From JAWXBK01 sp040878185 (lineage in GTDB: Bacteria; Pseudomonadota; Alphaproteobacteria; Dongiales; Dongiaceae), in the NCBI GenBank assembly GCA_040878185.1, contig JBBDMS010000031.1, forward strand, positions 41,463 to 105,462: DNA of 64,000 nt, read 5' to 3'. Position numbers and translations under genes: made by a program. Below, piece by piece: positions 25,505 to 34,212 of this stretch. Position 1 is the stretch's first letter. Every line of letters begins with the position of its first letter. The notes beneath the pieces are model-generated. The model saw only the letters and a list, made by a program, of their open reading frames with translations. It was not told the origin of the DNA and did not search any database.

Positions 25505-27196
25505 TCAACCGTCGATCATAGGCAGCTTGAGGCCCTGTTCCTTCGCGCAGTCGATGGCGCTTTCATAGCCGGCATCGGCATGGCGCATGACGCCGGTGCC
25601 CGGATCGTTGGTCAGCACGCGCTCGAGCCGCCGCGCGGCATCCGCCGTGCCGTCGCACACGATCACCATGCCGCTATGCTGCGAATAGCCGATGCCGACG
25701 CCGCCGCCGTGATGCAGCGACACCCAGGTAGCACCGGACGCGGTGTTCAGCAATGCGTTCAGCAGCGGCCAGTCGGACACGGCATCCGAGCCGTCCTTCA
25801 TCGCCTCGGTCTCGCGGTTCGGGCTCGCGACCGAACCGGAATCGAGATGATCGCGGCCGATGACGACCGGCGCCTCGAGTTCGCCTTTCGCGACCATCTC
25901 GTTGAAGGCGAGGCCGAGCAGCGCGCGCTGGCCGAGACCGACCCAGCAGATCCGCGCCGGCAATCCCTGAAATGCGATCCGTTCGCGCGCCATGTCGAGC
26001 CAATTGTGCAGATGCGGATCGTCGGGGATCAGCTCTTTCACTTTTGCATCGGTCTTGTAGATGTCGTCGGGATTGCCCGAGAGCGCCGCCCAGCGGAACG
26101 GACCGATGCCGCGACAGAAGAGCGGGCGGATGTATGCCGGCACAAAACCGGGGAAGTCGAACGCGTTCTTCTCGCCGATCTCGCTCGCCATCTGCCGGAT
26201 ATTGTTGCCGTAGTCGAAGGTCGGCACGCCCAGGCGATGAAAGCCGAGCATGGCGCGCACATGGATCGCCATCGACTGCATCGCGGCCTTGATCGTGCCC
26301 TGCGGATCGCTGCCGCGCTTGCGCTCCCACTCGTCGAGCGTCCAGCCCTTCGGCAGATAGCCGTTGAGCGGATCGTGCGCGCTGGTCTGGTCGGTAACGG
26401 CATCGGGCCGCCAGATCGCATCCCGCTCGGCGCGCCGCAGAATTTCCGGCACTAGTTCGGCGGCATTACCGAGCAGGCCGACGGAAATGGCGCGGCCGTT
26501 GTCGGTCGCGGCGCGGATGATCGCCATCGCCTCTTCGAGATTCGTTGCCTTGCGATCGAGGTAACGCGTCTCGAGCCGGCGATCGATCCGGCTCGGCTGG
26601 CATTCGATCGCCAGCATCGACGCGCCGGCCATCGTTGCGGCCAGAGGCTGCGCGCCGCCCATGCCGCCGAGGCCGGCGGTCAGGATCCATTTCCCCTTGA
26701 GACTGCCGCCGAAATGCTGGCGCCCCATCTCCACGAAGGTTTCATAGGTGCCCTGCACGATGCCCTGGCTGCCGATATAGATCCACGAACCGGCGGTCAT
26801 CTGGCCGTACATCATCAGGCCCTTGCGATCGAGTTCGTGGAATTTGTCCCAGGTCGCCCAATGCGGCACGAGATTGGAATTGGCGATCAGCACGCGCGGC
26901 GCATCCGGGTGCGTGCGGAACACGCCGACCGGCTTGCCCGATTGCACCAGCAGCGTTTCGTCGTTGCCGAGGCCCTGAAGCGTCTCGACGATCTTGTCGT
27001 AACACTGCCAGTCGCGCGCGGCGCGACCGATGCCGCCATAGACGACGAGCTCGTTCGGCTTCTCCGCGACCTCGGCGTCGAGATTGTTCATCAGCATGCG
27101 CATCGGCGCCTCGGTCAGCCAGCTCCGGCAGCTAAGCGCGCTGCCGCGCGGGCTGCGGATCTTCCGTTCGTTGTCGAGGCGGGGATTGTCGGTCAT
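25505..27196 (-). CDS. hutU: Urocanate hydratase (urocanase)
   Basis: A 563-residue NAD-dependent enzyme that hydrates urocanate to imidazolonepropionate, step two of histidine degradation. Canonical blocks are intact: the NAD-binding GLGGMGGAQPLA, FCRGIGPFRWAALSG with the conserved Cys, VIGRDHLDSGSVASPNRET and SLHHGGGVGIGYSQHSG. Length is normal. ATG 27196 is chosen because MTDNPRLDNERKIRSPRG is the usual family start. Nothing suggests an altered substrate such as thiourocanate, though that cannot be excluded from these motifs. Unusually, no histidase gene adjoins it. It is divergent from a ureidoglycolate-lyase-like gene. Confidence 0.96.
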   Translation of the reverse strand: MTDNPRLDNERKIRSPRGSALSCRSWLTEAPMRMLMNNLDAEVAEKPNELVVYGGIGRAARDWQCYDKIVETLQGLGNDETLLVQSGKPVGVFRTHPDAPRVLIANSNLVPHWATWDKFHELDRKGLMMYGQMTAGSWIYIGSQGIVQGTYETFVEMGRQHFGGSLKGKWILTAGLGGMGGAQPLAATMAGASMLAIECQPSRIDRRLETRYLDRKATNLEEAMAIIRAATDNGRAISVGLLGNAAELVPEILRRAERDAIWRPDAVTDQTSAHDPLNGYLPKGWTLDEWERKRGSDPQGTIKAAMQSMAIHVRAMLGFHRLGVPTFDYGNNIRQMASEIGEKNAFDFPGFVPAYIRPLFCRGIGPFRWAALSGNPDDIYKTDAKVKELIPDDPHLHNWLDMARERIAFQGLPARICWVGLGQRALLGLAFNEMVAKGELEAPVVIGRDHLDSGSVASPNRETEAMKDGSDAVSDWPLLNALLNTASGATWVSLHHGGGVGIGYSQHSGMVIVCDGTADAARRLERVLTNDPGTGVMRHADAGYESAIDCAKEQGLKLPMIDG

Positions 27197-27421
27197 GGAG
27201 AAGGCCTCTTTATCGTCGCAGCAAAAGGGGCACCGGGCGCCGTCGGATCGTCTCAAGAAAGGGTCGCCGGAGCCTGGTCACTGATAGCCGAAAGGGTTGC
27301 CCAAGGCCATGCCCGGGCGATCCGCGCGCTCTCGCGCCCCGGTTGCCGTGTCGCGAGGGTGCGATTGATCGAACGGGCCGTGATGTGGGACAAGGCGGGA
27401 GCATCGGAAAAGAGGCACGCC

Positions 27422-28060
27422 ATGCGAAACATCCCGCGTTTTGCCGACCCTTTCGCCGCGCACGACATTCCGATCGTCGAGGCGACGCCGGAAAGCCTCA
27501 AGGGCTACGGCCTGATCGAGCGGGATTTCGCGACCGCCCGGATCGAAATCGTGCGCTGGCCCGCGCAGGGCTGGCGACCGGTCGATCCGGATACCGGCGA
27601 CGAAGGGGGCACGACCGAGGGCGCGTTCTCGATCCACTGGCAGGGCGAAATCCTCTACGGCCGCAACGAGGCGGTCGGCGGCCATTATCTGCTCGGCTGG
27701 AGCCGCGATCCGCGCGAGGCGTCGGAAGACGTCGCCGATCCCGAACGCAAGCGCGCGCTGGTCTGGCACGCGAACTATCATCCCGACGGCGGACAGCTTT
27801 TCTTCCCGCGCGAGCGCGTGCCTTACATCGTGCCGCTGGCGCTGCCCGGCGACGATATCTCGCCCGATCGTTTCGTCGGCTTCTACAGCGACGGCAGCTT
27901 CGGAATCTATTTCCATCCCAATGTCTGGCACACGCCGGCCGTGCCGCTCGGCCCCGCGACCGTGTTCGACGATCGCCAGGGCAAGGTTCATGCCCGTGTG
28001 AGCTGCGAGTTCGTCGAAGAGTTCGGTTGTTATCTCGGCGTGCCCATGCGCCGGCCGTAA
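27422..28060 (+). CDS. Ureidoglycolate-lyase-like (AllA family) protein
   Basis: A 212-residue cupin-like protein resembling the AllA/ureidoglycolate lyase family. ANYHPDGGQLFFP and GIYFHPNVWHTPAVPL match the family's metal-binding and active-site strands. It is about 50 residues longer than AllA (~160), mainly at the N-terminus. AllA releases urea from ureidoglycolate, but no other purine or allantoin gene is present, and the position inside a hut cluster suggests a different small acid as substrate. ATG 27422 follows an agagg ribosome-binding site by seven bases; ATG 27383 is an alternative. The stop codon lies within the first unit of a 34-bp tandem array. Confidence 0.7.
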   Translation: MRNIPRFADPFAAHDIPIVEATPESLKGYGLIERDFATARIEIVRWPAQGWRPVDPDTGDEGGTTEGAFSIHWQGEILYGRNEAVGGHYLLGWSRDPREASEDVADPERKRALVWHANYHPDGGQLFFPRERVPYIVPLALPGDDISPDRFVGFYSDGSFGIYFHPNVWHTPAVPLGPATVFDDRQGKVHARVSCEFVEEFGCYLGVPMRRP

Positions 28061-28288
28061 CGGACGGCGCCATTCACCGACACGCCGGCCGTAACGGACG
28101 GCGCCATTCACCGACACGCCGGCCGTAATGGACGGCGCCATTCACCGACACACCGGCCGTAACGGGCGCCGCCGTTCACCGCCGTTCACCGACACGTCGG
28201 CCGTAACGGGCGGCGCCGTTCACCGACGCGTGGCCGTAACGGACGGCGCCATTCGCCGACACGCCAGCCGTAACGGGCTGCGCCGTTA
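28052..28288. repeat. 34-bp minisatellite, about seven copies, bridging two convergent genes
   Basis: Seven degenerate copies of a 34-base unit (starts cggccgtaac, ends ccgacacgc) begin at 28052, 28086, 28120, 28154, 28198, 28231 and 28265. The fourth copy carries a 10-base internal duplication and the last is truncated. The array starts inside the stop codon region of the AllA-like gene and ends one base before the stop of the minus-strand membrane protein gene, filling the whole gap. Each unit contains the self-complementary ggcgcc. It is not a CRISPR: there are no unique spacers. Confidence 0.9.
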
Positions 28289-28289
28289 C

Positions 28290-29426
28290 CTAATAGTCGA
28301 ACAGCTTGGTCACGATGTAGCCGCTGTCGCCGAGCCGCAGCATCGTGCCGCGCCGGAACACGCCGTCATAGAAGACGTCCGCGCCGTACACGGTAGTGTC
28401 GCCGTCGACATCGAGGTCGCTCATCAGCTCGCGGGCCGCGTCGGGAAACCAGCGGTGCGATTCGATCTCTTCCGCGCCGTCGAGCTGCGGCATCGGCGTC
28501 GACCGGGCGATCAGTTCCGCGGCCTGTTCGGGCGTAAACTCGATGACCGCAATCACCCGCAGCTTGGTGGCGCCATACCGTTCCTGCTCTTCCTGCGTCA
28601 GGATTTGCCAGGTCACGGATTGCGGCACAAAGGGCAATTCGATCTGCTGGTCGAGGAACTCGATCTGCGTGCGCACCAGCACGCCCTGATCCCAGCCCGG
28701 CAGTTTCGTCGATCCGGTACCGAACACGACGTAGGCGACGCCGAGCACCGCGACGCTGCAAAGGCCCATCAGGACTTTCTGCCAGGTCGGAATGCGCGCA
28801 TGCCCTTTCGGACGGGGGACCTTCTCGATCTGGCCGAAGGGATTGGTAACGGTGCGGCGCTTGCCGCGCTGGCTTTTTTTGCCACGACCACGGTGGCGTT
28901 CGCCATGTTCGGATGCGATATAGACATTGGCCTCGACATCCGGCGCCGGTTCGTACGGGTCGAGCGCAAAGGTGGGAATCCGTTCCGAAAAGGCCGGTTC
29001 AACATCGCCGTCGAGATCGATTTCGGTATAAGCCGGCGCCCCCAGCGCGTCGGTCCGCTCGTCGTTTTGCGCGCCGGATGCGCGATCGGCGGTACGACGC
29101 GCCTGCGACTTGCCGCCTTGCGATCCCGGACGCTGTGCGGTTCGCGCGGCTCCCGGTCGATGCGCGCCACCGCGCGCCGCATTGGGCCGGGCGGTTGCAT
29201 CCGGCGCGCGTTGCCCGGGTTCGGCCGGGTTCGCATTTTCGGGCCGCGCCGTCGTAGGGCCGGGGAAGGTGGCGGTGATGCGATTGGCCTCGACATCGAC
29301 ATGCAGCGGCGGACCGCGCCGGCGATCGCCGCCGGCCGCGCCCTTGGTCTGTCGCGCGGCCTGTATGCTGCCGCGCCGACCGGCTCCCCGATTGTGCCGC
29401 GGTGTCGGATCGTCGGTCTCGGCCAT
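28290..29426 (-). CDS. Single-pass membrane protein with long disordered cytoplasmic region
   Basis: A 378-residue protein of unknown family. Residues 1-215 are rich in Gly, Pro, Arg and Ala and probably disordered, with a basic patch RGRGKKSQRGKRR near 179-191. A single membrane helix lies at about 217-236 (VLMGLCSVAVLGVAYVVFG), followed by a folded ~140-residue domain probably in the periplasm (LTQEEQERYGATKLRVIAVIEF, DGDTTVYGADVFYDGVFRRG). The layout resembles envelope or scaffold proteins, but no motif allows a functional call. ATG 29426 is divergent from hutG with 56 bases between starts. It is probably unrelated to histidine degradation. Confidence 0.65.
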   Translation of the reverse strand: MAETDDPTPRHNRGAGRRGSIQAARQTKGAAGGDRRRGPPLHVDVEANRITATFPGPTTARPENANPAEPGQRAPDATARPNAARGGAHRPGAARTAQRPGSQGGKSQARRTADRASGAQNDERTDALGAPAYTEIDLDGDVEPAFSERIPTFALDPYEPAPDVEANVYIASEHGERHRGRGKKSQRGKRRTVTNPFGQIEKVPRPKGHARIPTWQKVLMGLCSVAVLGVAYVVFGTGSTKLPGWDQGVLVRTQIEFLDQQIELPFVPQSVTWQILTQEEQERYGATKLRVIAVIEFTPEQAAELIARSTPMPQLDGAEEIESHRWFPDAARELMSDLDVDGDTTVYGADVFYDGVFRRGTMLRLGDSGYIVTKLFDY

Positions 29427-29482
29427 CGCACCTCGCTCTGATTCGTCAGTCTCGCGGCCTTGTTTGCCGGAGCCGCGGAATC

Positions 29483-30331
29483 ATGGCAGATGAAGGGGCT
29501 GGTGCCAACGCGCCTGAGGCCAAATCCGTGGAAATCTACCGCTTCACGCAGGGATCGGGGCCGCTTCTGGTCAGCATGCCGCATGTCGGCACGCATCTGC
29601 CGGAAGCGCTGGCCGCGCGCATGACGTCGATCGCTCGGACGGTTCCCGACACCGACTGGCATGTCGACCGGCTCTACGATTTTCTCGGCGATCTCAATGC
29701 GTCGGTCCTGGCGGCGACGCATTCGCGCTATGTGATCGATCTCAACCGGCCGCCGGACGATACGACACTGTATCCCGGCGCCAACAATACCGGCCTCTGT
29801 CCGATCAGCCGGTTCGACGAAGGCGCGGTCTACGAAGCGGGCAACGAACCGGACGCGGCGGAGATCGATCGTCGGCGCGCGCAATATTGGCAACCTTATC
29901 ACGATGCGATCGCGGCTGCGCTCGATACGATCCATGCCGATCACGGTTATGCGCTGCTGTTCGAGGCGCATTCGATCCGCTCGGTCGTGCCGCGTTTCTT
30001 CGATGGCCGTTTGCCGGACATCAATCTGGGTACCGGCGGCGGCACCAGCGCCGATCCCGAACTCGCGGCGCGGCTGGTCGAGCAGGCGGGCGATGCGATC
30101 GATTACACGAGCGTGCTCAACGGTCGCTTCAAGGGCGGCTATATCACGCGGCGCTACGGCAATCCCGCCGCGCATGTGCATGCGGTGCAACTCGAGCTCG
30201 CGCAGATCACCTACATGAGCGAGGATCCGCCATTCGATTTCGACGAGCCGACAGCGAACCGCGTGCGCCCCGTTCTGCGCCGCATCGTCGAAACGATGAT
30301 CGATTGGGGCCGGGAGCGCTACGGGCGGTAG
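29483..30331 (+). CDS. hutG: N-formylglutamate deformylase
   Basis: A 282-residue zinc hydrolase of the N-formylglutamate amidohydrolase family, the last step of the HutF-HutG histidine route (formylglutamate to glutamate and formate). Family blocks include VSMPHVGTHLP near residue 33, TDWHVDRLYDF, RYVIDLNRPPDDTTLYPG and LLFEAHSIRSVVPRFFDG, with the metal-ligand His residues in place. ATG 29483 is chosen because the following 20 residues precede the conserved core; an upstream frame would run into the divergent gene. It is convergent with hutI, three bases between stops. Together with HutF at 31732 it defines the formylglutamate pathway variant rather than the formamide one. Confidence 0.92.
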   Translation: MADEGAGANAPEAKSVEIYRFTQGSGPLLVSMPHVGTHLPEALAARMTSIARTVPDTDWHVDRLYDFLGDLNASVLAATHSRYVIDLNRPPDDTTLYPGANNTGLCPISRFDEGAVYEAGNEPDAAEIDRRRAQYWQPYHDAIAAALDTIHADHGYALLFEAHSIRSVVPRFFDGRLPDINLGTGGGTSADPELAARLVEQAGDAIDYTSVLNGRFKGGYITRRYGNPAAHVHAVQLELAQITYMSEDPPFDFDEPTANRVRPVLRRIVETMIDWGRERYGR

Positions 30332-30334
30332 GCC

Positions 30335-31594
30335 CTACGAACCGCTCGCGTACACCCGCTGCCACAGCGGGTTGAACCCGATCCGATAACTCAGCTCCGC
30401 CGGATGCTCGATCGACCAGATCGCCAGATCGGCGCGGTTGCCGATCGCGAGCGTGCCCTGCGTCTCGCCGATCCCGAGCGCGCGCGCGGCGTTGCGCGTG
30501 ACGCCGGCGAGGCATTCCTCCGGCGTCATGCGAAACAGCGTCGCGCCCATGTTCAGCATGAGCAGTAACGACGTGGTCGGCGAGCTGCCGGGATTGCAGT
30601 CGGTCGCCAGCGCGATCGGCACGCCCTTCTTGCGGAACGCATCGACGGGGGGCAGGGTCTTCTCGCGCAGGAAATAGAACGCTCCCGGCAGGATCACGGC
30701 GACCGTACCGGCCTGCACCATCGCATCGATGCCATCCTCGCCGATATATTCAAGATGATCGCAGGATATCGCCGAGAAGCCCGCCGCCATCACCGATCCC
30801 TTCATGTCGGAAAGCTGTTCGGCATGGAGCTTGATCGGCAGATCGAGCGCCTGCGCCGCCTCGAACACGCGGCGGCATTGTTCGGTCGTGAAGCCGATCC
30901 GCTCGCAGAACGCATCGACCGCATCGACCAGCCCCTCGGCATACGCCGCCGGCAGCATCTCGAGACAGACGCGGTCGATATAATCGTCGGCGCGGCCCGC
31001 ATACTCCGGGGGCAGCGCGTGGGCTGCGAGGAATGTCGTCCTGATCGTCACATTGCGTAGCCTGGCGAGCCGCCGCGCCGCGCGCAGCATGCGCAGCTCG
31101 CTGTCGCGCTCGAGCCCGTAACCGGATTTCACTTCGACCGTGGTCACGCCCTCGGCGATCAGCGCATCGAGCCGCGGCAAAGTCTGCGCGACCAGTTCGT
31201 CCTCGCTCGCGGCGCGCGTCGCCTTGACGGTCGAGACAATGCCGCCCCCGGCCTTCGCGATATCTTCGTAGCTGACGCCGGTGAGGCGCATCTCGAACTC
31301 GCGGGCGCGATTGCCCGCATGAACCAGATGGGTGTGACAGTCGATCAGCCCGGGTGTGATCCACCTGCCGCCGACATCGACCGTCTCGTGCCAGAGCGGC
31401 GCGTCGCCCGGGTTGGCGGGCAATTCCGTCATGGTCCCAAGCCAGGCGATCCGCCCGCCCGCGACGGCGATCGCCCCGGGCTCGATCGCGCCATAGGGCG
31501 CGCCCGTCTCGCGCCCCGTCTCGCGCCCCGTCTCGCGCATCGTGGCGAGCCGGGCGTTGATATAGACGCAGTCCCATGGGGTCTCGATTTTCAT
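30335..31594 (-). CDS. hutI: Imidazolonepropionase
   Basis: A 419-residue amidohydrolase-superfamily enzyme that opens the ring of imidazolonepropionate to formimidoylglutamate. The metal motif DCHTHLVHAG (His87, His89), the block VEVKSGYGLE and the late LATDCNPGSSPT are canonical. It is slightly longer than usual because of an N-terminal in-frame 12-bp repeat coding for RETG three times (residues 20-31), which falls in a loop before the first conserved strand. ATG 31594. It is divergent from hutF across a 137-base gap that contains a 17-bp tandem repeat. Confidence 0.95.
   Translation of the reverse strand: MKIETPWDCVYINARLATMRETGRETGRETGAPYGAIEPGAIAVAGGRIAWLGTMTELPANPGDAPLWHETVDVGGRWITPGLIDCHTHLVHAGNRAREFEMRLTGVSYEDIAKAGGGIVSTVKATRAASEDELVAQTLPRLDALIAEGVTTVEVKSGYGLERDSELRMLRAARRLARLRNVTIRTTFLAAHALPPEYAGRADDYIDRVCLEMLPAAYAEGLVDAVDAFCERIGFTTEQCRRVFEAAQALDLPIKLHAEQLSDMKGSVMAAGFSAISCDHLEYIGEDGIDAMVQAGTVAVILPGAFYFLREKTLPPVDAFRKKGVPIALATDCNPGSSPTTSLLLMLNMGATLFRMTPEECLAGVTRNAARALGIGETQGTLAIGNRADLAIWSIEHPAELSYRIGFNPLWQRVYASGS
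31503..31538. repeat. In-frame 12-bp tandem repeat inside hutI
   Basis: Three perfect copies of cccgtctcgcgc. On the minus strand they encode an Arg-Glu-Thr-Gly repeat near residues 20-31 of imidazolonepropionase. The 12-base period keeps the frame whatever the copy number. Confidence 0.85.
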
Positions 31595-31608
31595 GCGCGA
31601 TCCTGTAC

Positions 31609-31659
31609 GAAGCTTTGGCCCGTCCGAAGCTTTGGCCCGTCCGAAGCTTTAGCCCGTCC
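31609..31659. repeat. 17-bp tandem repeat, three copies, in the hutI-hutF control region
   Basis: Three head-to-tail copies of a 17-base unit containing the HindIII-like palindrome aagctt and ending cccgtcc; the third differs by one base. The array lies just upstream of hutI, in the divergent gap to hutF, where it could form spaced regulator sites or simply be a minisatellite. Confidence 0.8.
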
Positions 31660-31731
31660 GATGAGCCGGTCGTTGAGCGGCAGCCGATCTGATCGTAATG
31701 TCGCACAGAATCGACGCAAGGCCGGGTTCCC

Positions 31732-33171
31732 ATGCATTCGAGAGGTTTCTTCGCCGAAAGCGCTCTGCTGCCCGATGGCTGGGCGCGCGATGTGCTGTTC
31801 GAGATCGATGCGACCGGCGCGTTCGCCGCGGTCGGTACCGGTCGCGAGCCCGGCGATGCCGTGCGCCTGTCGGGTCCGGCGGTGCCGGGCATGCCCAATC
31901 TTCACTCGCACGCTTTCCAGCGCGCGATGGCCGGGCTGACCGAGCGGGTGGGGCAGGGTGGTGCCGACGACAGTTTCTGGACCTGGCGGCAGGTCATGTA
32001 CGGGTTCGTCGGCGATCTCACGCCCGACGAGGTGCAGACGATCGCAACCCAGCTCTATGTCGAGATGGTCAAGGCCGGTTACACGTCGGTCGGCGAGTTT
32101 CATTATTTGCATCACGATCCCGATGGCCGGCTCTACGACGATCCGGCCGAGATGTCGGAACGGATCGTTGCCGCGGCGACCATTGCCGGCATCGGGCTCA
32201 CTCATCTGCCGGTGCTCTATCGTTATGGCGGGTTCGGCGGCAAGGAACCGGCAACCGGCCAGCGGCGCTTTCTGCACGACGCCGACGCCTATGCGCGGCT
32301 GCTCGAAACATTGCAGCAGCGCCACGGCGCCGATCCGCAATTCCGTCTCGGCATCGCGCCCCATTCGCTGCGCGCGGTGACGCCGGATTTGCTGCGTGCC
32401 GGTATTGCCGCACTCGACTCGATCGATGCGACCGCGCCGATCCATATCCATATTTCCGAGCAGATGCGCGAGGTCGAGGAATGCATCGCCTGGGCGCAGC
32501 GCCGCCCGATCGAGTATCTCTACGACGAGTTCGACGCGGGTGCGCGCTGGTGCCTGGTGCATGCGACGCATATGACCGATGACGAGCGTCGGCGGATGGC
32601 GGCGAGCAAAGCGATTGCCGGTCTCTGTCCCACGACCGAGGCCAATCTGGGCGACGGCATCTTTCCGGCGATCGAATATCTCGCCGAAGACGGCGTGTTC
32701 GGCGTCGGCTCCGACAGCCATATCTCGGTCTCGCCGGTCGAGGAATTGCGCTGGCTCGAATACGGCCAGCGGTTGATCCGGCAGCGGCGCAACCGACTTG
32801 CTGTGGCGCAGGGCGGCTCGGCCGCCAGCGGTTCGGCCAGCGGTTCTGTAGGCGCCGCGTTATGGCGCGGTGCGCTCGCCGGCGGTGCGCAGGCACTCGG
32901 CCGCCGCATCGGCGCTTTCGCAACCGGCCATCGCGCCGACATCGTCGTGCTCGATGGCGATCATCCGCTGCTGGTCGGCAAGGATGGCGATCTGCTGCTC
33001 GACGGACTGGTGTTCGCCGGCAACGAGAGCCTGGTGCGCGATGTGATGATCGGCGGGCGCTGGCGGGTGCGCGATCGCTTTCACGAAGCCGAAGCGGGCG
33101 CCCGAGCGCGGTATCAGCAATGGCTGCGCGCCCGGCTGGGCGACAATGCCGCCCGTGGAGCCGCGGTTTGA
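31732..33171 (+). CDS. hutF: Formimidoylglutamate deiminase
   Basis: A 479-residue amidohydrolase-superfamily deiminase that converts N-formimidoylglutamate to N-formylglutamate and ammonia. The metal motif NLHSHAFQRAM (His58, His60), IHIHISEQ, HATHMTDDE and the catalytic GVGSDSHISVSPVEELR are all present. It is slightly longer than the usual ~455 residues because of a Ser/Gly/Ala-rich stretch near residue 365 (GGSAASGSASGSVG), again encoded by short repeats. ATG 31732. Its stop overlaps the TTG start of the next gene (TTGA), coupling it to an ornithine-cyclodeaminase-family enzyme. It works with HutG in this cluster. Confidence 0.93.
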   Translation: MHSRGFFAESALLPDGWARDVLFEIDATGAFAAVGTGREPGDAVRLSGPAVPGMPNLHSHAFQRAMAGLTERVGQGGADDSFWTWRQVMYGFVGDLTPDEVQTIATQLYVEMVKAGYTSVGEFHYLHHDPDGRLYDDPAEMSERIVAAATIAGIGLTHLPVLYRYGGFGGKEPATGQRRFLHDADAYARLLETLQQRHGADPQFRLGIAPHSLRAVTPDLLRAGIAALDSIDATAPIHIHISEQMREVEECIAWAQRRPIEYLYDEFDAGARWCLVHATHMTDDERRRMAASKAIAGLCPTTEANLGDGIFPAIEYLAEDGVFGVGSDSHISVSPVEELRWLEYGQRLIRQRRNRLAVAQGGSAASGSASGSVGAALWRGALAGGAQALGRRIGAFATGHRADIVVLDGDHPLLVGKDGDLLLDGLVFAGNESLVRDVMIGGRWRVRDRFHEAEAGARARYQQWLRARLGDNAARGAAV

Positions 33172-34181
33172 GTTCGTCGGCGAAGCGGATCGATCTGGTC
33201 TGGCTCAACGGGCCCGACATCGACCGGCTCGCGATGACCGACGACGAGATCCTCGGCGCGGTGGAGGCCGGGCTTCTCGCCCAGGGGCGCGGCGAAACGG
33301 TGATCGAACCGCGCGTGCATCTCGAACCCGATCCGTCCTTCCGCGGCCATTTCAACGTGCTGCGCGGCTATGTGGCGCCGATGGATGCGGCGGGCTTCAA
33401 GATCGTCGGCGACTATGTCGACAATTATCAGCGTGGCCTGCCGTCGGAGATGGCGCTGCTCAACCTGTTCGATCCGCGCACCGGCATGCCGCGCGCGATC
33501 CTCGATGCGACCGCCATCACCGATATGCGCACCGGTGCAATGACGGCGCTCGGCGCCAAGTATCTCGCACCGCCCAAGCCGCGTCGGCTCGGCCATATCG
33601 GCGCGCGCGGGTCGGCCTACTGGAACGTGCGGCTGCTCGATCATCTGTTCGGTTTCGAGGAGATCCGCGTCCATTCCCGTCGCGCCGAAAGCCGCGACGC
33701 CTTCGCTGTCAACCTCGAACGCGATCTCGGCAAGAAAGTGATCGCAACCGCCGACTGGCAGAGTTGTCTCGAGGGCGCCGACATCATGGTCGAGGCATCC
33801 CGGCTCGATGCGCCGACGCCACTCTTCAGGACCGAATGGGTGAAGAAGGGCGCGCTGGTCGTGCCCTACGGGACGATCAGCAGTGTCGAACTCAGTTTGA
33901 CCGACGTGATGGACAAGATCGTGGTCGACGATTGGGGCCAATGCCGCATTGGCAAGCTTGGTGCGCTGCGCGCGCATGTCGAGGCCGGGAAACTCAGCGA
34001 GGCAACGCTTCATGCCGAGCTTTGCCAGATCGTCGCCGGGTTGCGTCCGGGCCGCGAGCGCGACGATGAAACGATTTTGTTCTGGCATCGCGGGCTCAGT
34101 CTGTCCGATATCGCGCTCGGCGTTGCGATTCTTGAAAAGGCAAACCGGCTCGGGATTGGCCAGACCCTGCGCTACGCATGA
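33168..34181 (+). CDS. Ornithine cyclodeaminase/mu-crystallin family oxidoreductase
   Basis: A 337-residue NAD(P)-dependent protein of the OCD/mu-crystallin family. LPSEMALLNLFDPRTGMPRAI and TDMRTGAMTALGAKYLA match the family core near residues 90-125, and the Rossmann region starts at LGHIGARGSAYWNVRLL. The glycine-rich motif here is GARGSA rather than the usual GxGxQA. Members include ornithine cyclodeaminase, ketimine reductases and alanine dehydrogenases; the substrate cannot be told. TTG 33168 is supported by ggag seven bases upstream and by the TTGA overlap with hutF. Coupling to hutF suggests a role in the same catabolic route, possibly on a ring-derived or N-methylated amino acid. Confidence 0.72.
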   Translation: MSSSAKRIDLVWLNGPDIDRLAMTDDEILGAVEAGLLAQGRGETVIEPRVHLEPDPSFRGHFNVLRGYVAPMDAAGFKIVGDYVDNYQRGLPSEMALLNLFDPRTGMPRAILDATAITDMRTGAMTALGAKYLAPPKPRRLGHIGARGSAYWNVRLLDHLFGFEEIRVHSRRAESRDAFAVNLERDLGKKVIATADWQSCLEGADIMVEASRLDAPTPLFRTEWVKKGALVVPYGTISSVELSLTDVMDKIVVDDWGQCRIGKLGALRAHVEAGKLSEATLHAELCQIVAGLRPGRERDDETILFWHRGLSLSDIALGVAILEKANRLGIGQTLRYA

Positions 34182-34212
34182 CCCCCAGGGCATGACCATC
34201 AGGAGAAACTCC

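Noticed and set aside
25505..27196. Thiourocanate hydratase instead of urocanase
   Set aside because: All motifs I can check are those of ordinary urocanase. HutI and HutF next to it suit urocanate chemistry, so the plain call was kept.
28052..28288. CRISPR array
   Set aside because: The 34-bp units are contiguous with no unique spacers, and there are no cas genes.
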